The notes under the pieces: generated by a model
What the model was told of the DNA's origin: nothing
Databases searched by the model: none
Seen by the model: only the letters and a program-made list of their open reading frames with translations
Position numbers and translations under genes: made by a program
From: Puccinia triticina
Lineage: Eukaryota; Basidiomycota; Pucciniomycetes; Pucciniales; Pucciniaceae
Assembly (NCBI RefSeq): GCF_026914185.1
Contig: NC_070570.1
Coordinates: 2,046,001 to 2,110,000, forward strand
Direction: 5' to 3'
DNA length: 64,000 bases
Part shown: positions 41,705 to 52,898 of the stretch, in pieces
Numbering within the stretch: position 1 is the first letter of the stretch
Layout: each line of letters opens with the position of its first letter

Positions 41705-42778
41705 CACTACAAACATTTAATATTTTGCCCAAAAAAAAAATGAAAGTCAACATGAAAAAAATAAAACCAAAATTTCACTCAGGGGAACAAACTGAGCATG
41801 CTGAGCCAAAAAAATAAAATGTCCCAAACTGAGCAAAAAACATTGGACAATGTTTTGGGATGGTTTTTTTTCACGGGCCTGGCGGGCCTGGAGCGGGCTT
41901 GAGCGGGCCTTGAGCGGGCCTGAGACGGGCCTGCCCCAAAAGCACATTGGCTCAGTATTGAAGAAGTTTTGCCTTGCCCTGGGAGCTTCTTGGGCTTTTG
42001 ATGGGCCCAAAATCTCAACATGGGCTTTTGGTGGTCTAGAAGTATCAACCTGGGCCAATGAATAGCCCATGGGCCTTTGAATTCCCAGAAAGCCCACCAT
42101 GAGCCCCCACATAGCTAATGGGCTCTTGGTGGCCCATGAAGATCCCTATGGGCCAACAGATACTTCCAATGGAAAAGTTCCATCATGGGATCCCATGGGC
42201 TTTTTGCTTCCTTTCTGGGCCACGAAAAAGCCCATGGGGAGCTTTTTGGACCACCAAAAGCCCATGAGGATATCTGTTGGCCCATGGAGATCTTCATGGG
42301 CCACCAAAAGCCCATGAGGGTATCTGTTGGCCCATGGAGATCTTCATGGGCTACCAACAACCCATTAGCTATGTGGGGGCTCATGGTGGGCTTTCTGGGA
42401 ATTCAAAGGCCCATGGGCTATTCATTGGCCCAGGTTGATACTTCTAGACCACCAAAAGCCCATGTTGAGATTTTGGGCCCATCAAAAGCCCAAGAAGCTC
42501 CCAGGGCAAGGCAAAACTTCTTCAATACTGAGCCAATGTGCTTTTGGGGCAGGCCCATCTCAGGCCCGCTCAAGGCCCGCTCAAGCCCGCTCCAGGCCCG
42601 CCAGGCCCGTGAAAAAAAACCATCCCAAGACATTGTCCAATGTTTTTTGCTCAGTTTGGGACATTTTATTTTTTTGGCTCAGCATGCTCAGTTTGTTCCC
42701 CTGAGTGAAATTTTGGTTTTATTTTTTTCATGTTGACTTTTATTTTTTTTTTGGGCAAAATATTAAATGTTTGTAGTG
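41705..42778. mobile_element. Palindromic CACTA-like fold-back element
   Basis: The left end CACTACAAACATTTAATATT and its reverse complement at the right end are flanked by TAA on both sides (41702-41704, 42779-42781). A CACTA terminus with a 3-bp duplication defines the CACTA (EnSpm) superfamily. Almost the whole 1074 bp is one inverted repeat: arms of roughly 480 bp match nearly perfectly, with a centre near 42240. A 51-base unit (GCCCATGGAGATCTTCATGG type) is duplicated in the right arm. ORFs 41747-42112 (minus) and 42185-42736 (plus) encode the same peptide because of the symmetry and are not called. Confidence 0.88.
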
Positions 42779-42781
42779 TAA

Positions 42782-43805
42782 ACTGCCCTGATCATTTCCA
42801 ATGTTGATCCTCATGAGGATCTGCTTCCTTTGAGCGCTTCCAGTTCCCCCCTGGTCCTGAAGTGCCTCCCAGCGCCTCATATCCCCTCCTGCTCTTTTCC
42901 CCTCTATATAAACACGCCCCCCAGGACTGTTTATCCCTCAGAATATTATTACAGCAAAGTTTAACCCATACTATAATTAAACAGTGCTTTCATTCTCACC
43001 CATCTTTCAATTCAGGAATAACATAAACTCTTGATTACCCTTACCTTTCTGTAGGTAAAACCACAAACCCAAGTGTTGAGATTTGAACTGAGTACCGCAG
43101 CACGAGGAAGCAAAAGATGAGCCAGTGGGCTCGAGAGAAAGGGCAGTGAGGGTTGAGGGCTCACCGGATCGGCTCAGGATGGAGGCGCGGAGAAAAAATG
43201 AGAAAGAACCGATGAGTTGATTTCAATGGACTAGGCTATGTTTAAATAGACTATGTACATGATAGCAACTTGTGGGTGACAATGAAAATGAATATGAAAA
43301 TAGAAATGAATAGAAAGACAAAGAACTCTCAAAGATATTACAAATCTGTCACAAGTAGAGCGCGCGCACATCAGAGAACAAGGATATTGGGGAAAGATCA
43401 ATAGTCTAATCTCGGCAGGGAAACGATGTCACAAGGCAAGTACGGAACAACGATCATGACCTACAATATACAGGTCATAGGAAGTGAGATAGCATAAGAA
43501 GTGAAGATAAGGGAATCAGGAGATACTTGAGTGAGGAAAGGAAAAAAAGGATAGGAGGCAGAAGGCATAAGAAAAGAGGACAAGAGGACGAAATTCCAAC
43601 ACCAAGTTGAGTTATTCCTTGGATGCCTACTAACACCCTGTGTTGATCTGGATGCGCCATCATTGAGCAAGCCTCTCAGTCAAGATTACTGATAGAGTGA
43701 AACCTTTTACAGGTCTTACCACAAACCCATTGGCCCATCCTTGGCATATTACACTATCATCTTGCTATTAACAACCCTCTCGGACACAGTTAGTTACCCA
43801 CAGGC
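42782..43805. other. Promoter-like or LTR remnant, no gene
   Basis: CTATATAAACACG at about 42904 is a good TATA box, with a pyrimidine-rich stretch upstream, as in LTR U3 regions. No coding sequence follows. The rest, to 43805, shows no recognisable feature. Confidence 0.3.
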
Positions 43806-44590
43806 TGACACAATGCAAGCTTCTCTGGGGCCCAAAGGCCCCAGATGAGTTTGCACAGGCCCTCTACCAGCCCCTTTGGTGCAACACAAAAAAAAATCTG
43901 CCTCTGGCACTTTGAAAATTGCGTCTGCCACTACAAAAAGTGCGTCTGCCACTATGAAAAGTGCGTCCGCCACTTTGAAAAGTGTGTCTTCCACTTTGAA
44001 AATTGTGTCTGCCACTATAAAAAGTGCGTCTGAAACTATGAAAAGTGAGTCCAGCACTATCAAAACTGCGTCTAGCACTCTGAATAATGACTCCGCCACT
44101 ATCAAAAGTGCGTCTGGCACTATGAAAAGTGAGTCCGGCACTATCAAAAGTGCGTCCGGCACTATCAAAAGTGCATCCGGCACTCTGAATAGTGAGTCCA
44201 CCACTATGAAAAGTGCGTCGGGCACTACAAAAAGTGCGTCGGGCACTATGAAAAGTGTGTCCACCACTATGAAAAGTGCGTCCGCCACTATCAAAAGTGT
44301 GTCCGGCACTCTGAATAGTGCGTTTGCCATTATGAGATATGCCTCCGGCAATATCATAAGCACCATTGGCACCATGATATTCTTGACAGATGACCCCCTC
44401 GAAATTATATGGCCCAGAAATGGGCCAAAATAAGTCAAAAACACAAAAAATGTAATTTTTTGGTGTTTTTAATGTATTTTGGAAGTTTTTCCGTTGAATA
44501 TCTCCGAATACTCAAATATTTGACAAATCAGTATTCGAGGGGCCCAAAAAACGCGTCGAAGATCACCGTGCTATGCCCTGAATGTGCATA
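43806..44590 (+). repeat. Repeat element containing a 21-bp minisatellite
   Basis: It begins with a GGGGCC...GGCCCC palindrome and GGCCCTCTA...GCCCCTTTG, holds the tandem array, and ends in AT-rich sequence and GTGCTATGCCCTG. The short copy at 2876-3055 defines its flanks. No terminal repeats or target duplication could be identified. Confidence 0.55.
43894..44376 (+). repeat. About 23 tandem 21-bp units, open in one frame on each strand
   Basis: The unit is close to AAAAGTGCGTCCGGCACTAT plus one base. Because 21 is divisible by three, a frame without stops runs through on both strands. The plus strand gives a KSASGTM-type heptad repeat within a 185-codon ORF (43876-44433). The minus strand gives a DALFIVP-type hydrophobic heptad within a 216-codon ORF (43794-44444). 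Whether either is translated cannot be told from sequence. Codon-level substitutions look unselected, with many changes in both peptides. Confidence 0.8.
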
Positions 44591-45990
44591 CTGGCTTGGA
44601 TTGATTCTGGAGGGTCTACTGGGGATAAATTCTGGCTGACAAGACTAAAGACCAAGAGAGAGAGAATCAGGTGATTGAATTGTTTCTTTGGGGAGAGCCG
44701 AGGTGTCAGCCTTAGAGATACATCAAGTATCCTAAAAACTGCAATAACTAAGAAAATAATAATAAATGTTAAAATATTATTACAGATTCCGCTTCCTCAT
44801 CATAAATTAAGGGGGGTTACCCACTTGAAGTAACCCTTTATTCCTACTCCTTCTAGTACATTACCACAAAAGGAGTAACTTAGAGATCACGCTACAGAGC
44901 GCTACAAATAAAAACCTTACATAAAAAATTAATACATAAATAAGAAATACATAAAATTATATTAGAAGAGATATTACATGTACACCGTGAAAAGAGAGCA
45001 CGGGTGTGAAGCATCCTTTGTATTATTTATGTTACTTTTCACATACAGCTTTTACACGTAACAATTGGTTATAAAATGTCACGTGTCAAAGTAAGGGAAG
45101 TTAAGTAACGTGAAATACAAATATTTTGCCCACAGCCAAGGAAGTTAACACGCCAAACTGTGGCCAATTCCCATAACCAAAAAGGGGACTGTGTAGCGTG
45201 CACAGTGTCCCCTCCAATATTTAAGGGAGCCTTCAGGGCCTCAGGAATTGATCCCCCAGACTATTCACCCACCATAACCTGTAAGTTACTCGTGAATATT
45301 CTCCTCCTGCTTCCAGAGCAGTGTATCCCTTATAAAACCCCACCTAGCACGTCAAAAAATCACTAGAATCTACACTTTAAATTCAACAAAATCCCTTATA
45401 TAGCAATTTTCAGCGTAAATTCTTTAAAAATAGTTGCAGTAAGACTACAGACTCTGTCAAGCAGCCAATCAGCTTAAGCTCTTACCAGCTATTTTTTACG
45501 CCTCAACTCCCTGTTATTAATAATTATATATTATTAATAATAAAGTCCTCTGCCTCTTACATAAGAGAGAAAACCCTTGTAGTGGCTAATTACCACGTAA
45601 CAAGCTTGGTATTATTTTACCAGTGTTTTATTTCAGCACATTTATAGTGCAAGGGTCTTCAAACCTTAATTACATACAATTTTTTACGGTTTTTGACCCT
45701 TAGCTTCATAATCAGAGCTGTCACGAGGGAGGGAAAGAGAGAAAGTGGAATAACCTGGCTGAAACACATGTTCCCTGATTTCTGAATGGACCGGCGGATG
45801 ATGGGAGGGGGATGGAACGAGCCAACTGGGTTGATCCTGGTGGCAGGCGGGAGCAAGGAGACCCACAGCTGGTGGTGTGGTGATTCATATAGGGGAGCAT
45901 GATATATTGTCCACTCAGGGATAGCGCGGGTGGGAATGCACAGAGCGGCTCAGGCAGAGTGCATTCCAGTGACATAAGCACTGAGGATGA
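44591..45990. other. No gene recognised
   Basis: AT-rich, with repeated TTACGTG and TAATAATAA-type motifs. CCCTTATAAAACCCC at about 45327 is a TATA-like site. ORFs such as 45160-45366 plus and 45721-45981 minus lack protein features. Confidence 0.3.
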
Positions 45991-46731
45991 TGTCAGAAAA
46001 GCACGCTAAAAAAGCTTACGGAAAGTCACGTGCAGACCGGAATGCCCGGATTGCAGATTGCGGATTTTGGATTGGGTATTTGGATCGGAGCGGAAAAGAC
46101 AGAGCTGGACTGCGGCGGACTACACACATGGACTGGTAGCAGCGGCGCGTCAGCGGGTGAGCCACGACAGCCAAAGCGGGTTCCACCAGCGGGTGGAGGC
46201 GGTGACAAGAGATCAAGTGGCGGGGGCTAGACAGAGGACGGTGGGAGGTCAAGTGTTGGAGAGGAGCGGAGTCTGGGAGAGTGACATGCGGAAGAGCGGG
46301 CGGAGCTGGAGGACTAGTGCGGGATCGGGTGGGAACAGCAATGTGCGTGGAGGGAAGAATGGGAAAAGGGGGCGGACAGATTTTTCTCTTCTCTTACCTT
46401 ATCCTATTATCCTATCATCTTACGGATTACTCACCATTGTACTTACAAACTTACAGACGTACTAGAGTATTAGGAGATATATTTGGACCATATCTTCACT
46501 TCCAGAGTTACTTGCGGATTCTGTGCTTACAGAGTGCAGAGCTACAGAGTGCAGAGCTTTATTCACTTGCGGATTATTATGCTATAGATCAGGCTCAGTG
46601 GAGCGCTGAAGGCTAGTGCATAGTAGCAGTGCAGAGCCGAGTCACCAAAAATCACACAGCCCGGACACTAATATTCTGGAAGAAGGCGGTTAGCGGAAAT
46701 TTCCACCAACTAACCAGCTTTTATTCTCACA
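45991..46731 (+). repeat. Probable 5' LTR of the second gypsy element
   Basis: The right end CTCACA at 46731 is fixed by the primer-binding site that follows. The left end at TGTCAGAAAAGC is a guess, based on similarity to the TGTCAGCC start of the third gypsy LTR. No 3' LTR lies in the window for comparison. Confidence 0.4.
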
Positions 46732-46733
46732 GG

Positions 46734-46752
46734 TGGGGGTCTGTCCGGGAAC
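46734..46752 (+). promoter_or_regulatory. Primer-binding site of the second gypsy element
   Basis: TGGGGGTCTGTCCGGGAAC follows the LTR by two bases. It starts with the TGG complementary to a tRNA CCA end. It resembles the site of the third gypsy (TGGGGGCCTGATCGGGAAA at 57338), so both may use the same tRNA. Confidence 0.5.
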
Positions 46753-47083
46753 CCAACTTTGTGTTGTTATTGGATACTTGGGAACTAGATATGTGCGGAA
46801 ACGTTGGATGAACCCTTTGGAAGGCAAATTATTTACTTCAGACAACAAAAAAGCTCAGATCAAATCAGGCGGTTTGGACAGCAGAGACACGGTAACTGCG
46901 GAAAATGGAGAAGGCTCTTCCTCAAGACCAGCCAAAACACAATCGTGGTTGGGATCAGCGGGAGGACCAAGATTAGGACAATTATCCTTCTTGTAAGCGC
47001 GGAGTCAGTTTTCACCTAATCAGTCAATTGCGGCGAGGAGGCGTCAGCTGTATCAGCGGAGCACTCTGAATGACCGACCGGGG

Positions 47084-49156
47084 GTGCCAACTGGAGGAAC
47101 GTCGAGCGGTACTTACGGAGTTCGACCAGAGGAGACTGAAGACGAGACCATGGACAAAGCACCAGGTGGACCACGACCTGCGGCTCCTGCGCCGAGCGGA
47201 GCAAAGATAAGGCCAAGGGATTATCCACACCTTAAGTTTTCAGAGGCGGAGGTGGAGCGCTTGATCGACCAGTTTGAGAGAGCAGCCCTACAGGAAGGCC
47301 TGACGGATGCGGATAAAGCGCATCAGGTGGTCAACTTCTTTCTGGAGGGCGGGAACTTGCGGGAAGGGGAGGACATGAAGGGGTTCAAGAAGAAGGATTG
47401 GACCAAGCTTAAGGAGGAGACACTTGAGAGGTGGGAAGATTGCAGACCTAGGTATTGGGAGAGCGACCTGGAGAAGGTGGCTTTGGAACGGGCGGAAAAA
47501 GGCGGTGTTCAGACAAGAGCAGAGTACGTGTCCTACATTACCAGCTTCGATCAGGTCCTGCCGTAGTTGGAGCGGAACAAGATAGTGATGGCCAACATGG
47601 GCATGACCAAGCGGATTTTCTTGAAGGGATTTGATTGAACATTCACGGAGAAGTTGCTGCAGGGGCTCAATGAGCGGGGTTTGATGGTTAAACCGCGACT
47701 TGAAGGGCCAAAACTGTTGCCCAGTATGAAAGAGCTACGGCCCGCCGTCAAGGCGGAACTCGAGGTATTGGAGCTCATGAAAAACAGCCAAGGAGATGCG
47801 GTTGTGAGGGCGGAACCGGCTCCGCAGGCGCTGGTCACGGTCAAAGATGTGAGTGACCTGGCGGATACGCTGAAGGAGTTGAAGTTTTTCATGCAGAAAG
47901 CGGCGCACAAGCAACTGAAGGAGCAACAAGCGGCAGCAGCGCCAGCAGCCGCCCCCTTGGCCCCTCAGACAGATGGCGCTCCGCAGGCTGGTGGGATGCT
48001 GCCATGGAGGCGAGGGCCGCCGGTGTGCGACTACTGCAAGGAAACCGGCCATATGCGGAATCAGTGCGAGTACTTTGAAACGGATTGGGCTGTGGGAAAG
48101 GTTTCTTTGTGGGGACGCACTTTCTTTTGGCCAGATTGTACGCCAGTGGACAGACTGGTTCCAAGGCACGTGGTGCGGGCCAGACAACCTTTGGCAAAGG
48201 GAAAAGTGAACATTGGGATGGTCAAGGGCACGGTGTTGAAGCCGCCGGCAGTGGCCAGCAGCGTGAAGTGCGTACAGACGGGGGAAGTTTTCTTGGGGGA
48301 GCGTTTGGAGAAGATGAAATTGGATCCCGCTCCCGCGTCTAAAGCCAGACCAGAGCCGGCCAAGCAGCTTCCGGTAGCTCCAGTGGCGGGGGGAAACAAG
48401 AAAAAAGCAGCCAAGGTTGCACAAAGAGCAATGGGCGCGGAAACCACAGTAGCCCTTACCTTGAGGGAATTGGCGGAAATTTCCCCGATGATGGCAAACG
48501 AGATGATTAACGTGCTGAGAGAGGCATCAGGGGAAAGGAAGCCTGCGGCGTCGGCTGTCATCACTAACACGGAAACGGCGGAAATGAAGTGTGCGGAGTT
48601 TGGACACTCAATGGATTCATTTCCCATTCTACCGTCTACGGCCGTGTCCTGCCCATTGGGATGCGTGAGTATGAGGGTAGGGAACGTCATGAAATGGGCC
48701 ACAATCAACACGGGGTCCATGATCAATATTCTTCCGGCAGACTTGGCGACAGAGGCCAACTTGGTGTTACAGACAACAAACATCAAAATCTGCACAATGG
48801 GCGGGTTTACTTGCAAAGTAGACAAGATAGCGGAAGCAGAGACTGTGGAAGTAGCAAAAGTGGTGAAAAAGCTGTTGTTCTTGGTAATCAGGTCTCATGA
48901 AATCATTCTTGGTCAACCGGCTCTTTTTGCTTTCCAAGAGCAACTTGGCTTCTGCCCCGCTAGGCAAGAGGAAGTAATGCGGGTAGAAGAGACGCACGGG
49001 AATCAGTACAAGACAATCATCTGCCAGCCGCAAAGCGGAGATTGGGTGACGGGGCACCGCATCACTGTGCAGAGCCTCCCGCGGGGGATTTTTAGTTGTT
49101 GGCCAAGCTATCCGGGCGGAGGAAGCTTTGACTCAGCCCGGACGGTCGACATTTAA
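47084..49156 (+). pseudogene. Gypsy gag and protease, broken by two stops
   Basis: One frame carries gag, with a basic/acidic helical region through 47566. It continues after TAG (47564) and TGA (47636) into the C-terminal gag, a CCHC knuckle CDYCKETGHMRNQC (48030) and an aspartic protease domain. The protease motif reads ATINTGSMINILP at 48701-48740, with Asn in place of the catalytic Asp (first base of the codon, 48707). RSHEIILGQPALF is the second protease landmark. The stops are readily explained by CAG to TAG and TGG to TGA transitions, and the Asp to Asn by a CpG to CpA change. The frame ends at TAA 49154-49156. Confidence 0.82.
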
Positions 49157-49360
49157 GAAGCGGGAGGGTATTGGCGAAAGGACGGAGAGGCAGGTCAATA
49201 CCAAAGTGAGCTTTGCATTGTGTGGAAGGATCAAAGCACTACCACAGCGCCACTGTGGTGAGCCGCGACTCTGCGACAGGGATGAGTGACAAGCGGGAAG
49301 CGGGGAAGTGGGTGCGGAAACTGGGAACTGCGCGGCGGAGGCAAGCAGTGCACAAGTAAG

Positions 49361-51104
49361 TCCTCCCAAGTATGCACTTCCAATTTGGTTGTCTACAAAA
49401 CCCTACCTTTGTGCCACGGTTGTGAGCAAAATGAGATGTCTGCGCAGGGGTTTGGTTGTGGCCAGGACAATTGGCAAAAACGGAGAAGCAAGAATGGGGT
49501 GAGTCAACAGCGGGAGGTACAAGTTGGTGGCAAAGAAGGTGCTGCTGCAGAATGTGGCGATGCCGCAGGAGCTCAACCCACCGCTGAGGGAGATCAAGTG
49601 GAGCCAGGATCCGTTCAAGACACCTTTACATTGGGTTCCGCCGAGGTTTGAGCCAACAGAGCGGATTACGGCCAAATGAATGGCTAGTCTCAACTTTGGG
49701 CCACTGGAATGGCTCCATGAGGAGGAGTTCCACCTGTTGGCGGAGGCCATTACGCTGTGGGAAAGAGTGCTGTTGTTTGGGCCAGAGGATTGGGGCCTAC
49801 TCAAACGGAGTATTGGGGATCCTTATCAAATACCCACTGTTCCACACAAGCCATGGCAGATACGGCCCATCCCTATACCGGCGGCAATTTGCGGAGAGAT
49901 GACGGAACTTGTGCGGGAACGGTTGCAGACAGGGTTGTATGAGCAATCATGCTCTAGCTACTCTAGCCCAATCTTTGCGTTAATTAAGCAGGATAAGAAG
50001 AGTTTGCAGATTGTGCACAACTTGCGATGGCTTAATTTGGTCACTATACGGGACGCTGGGTTACTGCCGCGCATCGAGGAGTTTATTGACACTATGGCAG
50101 GGCGGGTTTGCTATGGTCTGGTGGACGTTATGGGTGGATACAACCAGCGGGAATTGCACACGGAGTCAAGGCGGCTGACGGCGTTCAAAACGCAATTGGG
50201 GCGCTTGCAGCTTACACGGCTTCTGCAGGGTGCTACAAACTTGGTGGCGGTATATCAGGCGCAAATGTCCTGGATTCTTCAGGATGAGTTACCCCACGTG
50301 ACGCAGATATTTATTGATGATGCGGCTGTGAAGAGACCAAGGAGTGACTATGGCAGAGCGGCGTTAGCGGAGAATCCTAACATTTGCCGGTTTATCTGGG
50401 AGTACGCGGTGGCCCTGGAGCGGGTTCTGTTTTGGATTGAGGAAGCATGCCTTACGGTTTCAGGGAAGAAGTTTGCGGTTTGCGTGCCGGCGCTGGAGGT
50501 TCTTGGGCACGAGGTACCTCAAGACGGGCGGCGGGTTGCGGAGCCAAAGCGGAAAAAGACACTGGATTGGCCGAGACCACGGACGGCGTCTCACATCTTG
50601 CAGTTTCTCGGGTTATGCAGTTTTGTGCGCATGTTCATTGAGAGGTTTGCGGAAATTGTGAGTCCAATGCAGAGGCTGACGCGGAAGAATGCGGAATGGA
50701 ACTGGACTCAATAATGCGACAAGGTGTTTGTGATGCTGAAGGGTATAGTAGGCAGGAAGATCTTGTTAAAGGAACTTGACTACACCAGCCGCGGAATTTG
50801 TTTGGCGGTGGACTCAAGTGAGTTTGGTGCGGGTGGAGTACTCACCCAGGAAGAGGACGGGAAGGATTGGCCTGTGCTGTATGAGTCGGTGATGGTTACA
50901 GACGTGGAATCACGGTATTCTCAACCAAAGCTGGAACTGTGCGGAGTGGCAAAATTCATGCAGAGATTGCAGCACATACTGTGGGGTGTCTACTTTGAAT
51001 TGCTGGTCGACGCAGAGGCATTGGTGCGGATGATCAACTGTCCGTCGTTGCCTAATGCCCCTATGAAGCGCTGGGTGGCATTCTTGCAGTTTTTTTTCTT
51101 TTGA
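49361..51104 (+). pseudogene. Gypsy reverse transcriptase and RNase H
   Basis: One frame includes the linker KYKLVAKKVLLQNV and EIKWSQDPF. The RT has LVRERLQTGLYEQS, LQIVHNLRWLN, LVDVMGGYNQRE and the intact catalytic box IFIDDA near 50310. The RNase H region has LAVDSSEFGAGGVL (50810) and LELCGVAKFMQRLQ. Nonsense codons occur at 49500 (TGA), 49677 (TGA) and 50712 (TAA). The frame is lost at 51088-51104, where one T too many in a T run separates QFF from the continuing SFEVVHVPGKAF frame. Confidence 0.82.
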
Positions 51105-51105
51105 A

Positions 51106-51675
51106 GTGGTGCACGTGCCAGGTAAAGCGTTCACGTTACTGGACGCGCTTTCCCGCATTCCGCTGGACAAAGATGAGGATTGGTTTGCGTTGGCGGAGCA
51201 GCGTATTCTCAATGTGCGAATGGCAGTCGAAGCGATCGCAAAGGAGGGCGGAGGCTTGCCAGTGAAGCAGACGGCTAGGTACAAGAACTTGGTGGTGTTC
51301 TTGACAACTCTTTGCTACCCTGCAGGAATCGGGTCAACAGTGCGGCGCTGGATCAAGCGGAAAGTGGCAAATTTCTTTGTCCATGAGGGCCAGCTGTGGC
51401 GTCGGAGCACACCGGTGCACCTAGTAGTAGTGACGCGGCGCATTGATCAGGAGGCTTTCCTGTGTAGCTTACACAAAGAGTTGGGTCACCAAGGCAAAGC
51501 GGAAACCAAACAGCGCGTCCAGTCGCGGTTTTGGTGGCCGGGTATCACAAGGAGTGTGCGGCAATGGGTGCGGAGTTGCGAGCAATGTCAGAGGCGTAGT
51601 CTGCGTCTGCCTAAAGGGATTGGGAAACCTGTGGAAACGGACACACTCTTCAGTAGGATATCCATGGATGCGGTG
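51106..51675 (+). pseudogene. Gypsy RNase H end and integrase zinc domain, split by a solo LTR
   Basis: HVPGKAFTLLDALSRI is the RNase H to integrase linker (ADxLSR type). HKELGHQGKAETKQRVQSRFWWPGI...CEQCQRRS is the HHCC zinc domain with all four ligands. The core begins at RISMDAV, which supplies the first catalytic Asp, and is interrupted at 51676. The rest is found at 52561. Confidence 0.85.
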
Positions 51676-51763
51676 TAAGACTCAAAAGTGGTTGTGAAAC
51701 CCTTTTGCTGAATGGAGAAGGGGATGAAGGAGGTGCAAGCTCTGCCCTTCTATACTACCAGCT

Positions 51764-51794
<31 letters not shown>

Positions 51795-52560
51795 TTAATA
51801 AGTGATAGGAGTGGTTAGCTCAAGATAAGTTTCTCGTGACACAGTATAAAAAGGTTGTTATTCAGTATGTAAAAGTTGTTATATGTAAGTAAGAGGGTTG
51901 AGTGGGTACGTGAGTGTTTTGGGTGATGGGTGAGTGTAAAACTTGATGAGTAATAAACTGAGGAATCACAAACAGGGGGGAAGAGAGCTCCTTATATAGA
52001 CAAATGTGAGGGATTTTGGCTCCAGGGCAGCCCCTGAGTGAGGTATTTTAGCTGGCCTGGACTGTACAACATGAGGGAGTTAAGAAGGAGTGGCTGTGTA
52101 CAATTTATGCAAGGGGTGCATACATGAGGAGAAGCTGTGCCAGATGATGTCATAATTTATGCAAGGGGTGCATAAGATGTGCAGGGAATGATCAGGTGAT
52201 GTAATAAGACCAAACAAAGTGGAATTAGAAGGAACTAGAATGCGGGGACCATTCAGTTGAGGGGGCACAGCTTGCAGGGGCAGTGCTGCATGATGTCATG
52301 TACATAACAAACAAACCCAAACCAATATATGTAGTGGGGATAGAATGGTGCGGGGAATGTGACTTGAGGCGCCTGACAGGTGGTTGACTGGGTGCTACAG
52401 GTTGTCCAAGGGGTCTAACTTCCAGTGTAGTGGGGCTCCAGTGATGCTTCCAGTGGGGACTAGGGGTTACTTTAGCCATGGTGTCCAATGGATGGTATCT
52501 TGAGGCCTTCTATATGTACATGAGAAAAGCTTTTGATTTTTCACATTTTCGAGTACCACA
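51674..52560 (-). repeat. Solo LTR inserted in the gypsy integrase
   Basis: On the minus strand it reads TGTGGTACTCG...GTCTTACA, 887 bp, with a TATA box CTATATAAGGAG near 51999. Four bases GCGG (51670-51673, 52561-52564) duplicate the target. Taking GCGGTG as the duplication gives an 885-bp insert. Excision rejoins SMDAV with HIKAGKF in frame. It lacks an internal region, so LTR-LTR recombination removed it. Confidence 0.75.
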
Positions 52561-52898
52561 GCGGTGCACATTAAGGCGGGGAAATTCAAGTACCTACTTG
52601 TGGCCCGGGACAATCTTTCCGGGTGGGTGGAGGCGCGGCCGCTGGTGAACCTTAGGGCGGCAAAAGTCAAGCTGTTCTTGGAAGAGGATTGGTTTGCGCG
52701 GTTTGGATGTGTACGACTGATCACTGTGGACGGCCGTGCAGAGTTTTGTGACGGCTTGCGGAAACTAGTGGATTCATGTGGCGCTAAGTTTGGCAAGGTA
52801 ACGGAGTACTATCCAGAGGGTGCAGGAATGATTGAGCGAGGCCATCAGCCAATCAAGAGCACTCTGGTGAAGCTGTGTGGCGAAGACGGTAAGAAGTG
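52561..52898 (+). pseudogene. Gypsy integrase core, remainder
   Basis: It continues the core with FKYLLVARDNLSGWVEARPL, the second catalytic Asp in ITVDGRAEFC and the Glu in GAGMIERGHQP, so the DDE triad is complete across the two pieces. The frame is cut at 52899 by the LTR of the third gypsy, in KCVSLG. Confidence 0.85.

Noticed and set aside
42185..42736. 183-codon ORF, with a matching 121-codon ORF on the other strand at 41747-42112
   Set aside because: Both arise from the two arms of a palindrome. The peptide is repetitive and has no family features.
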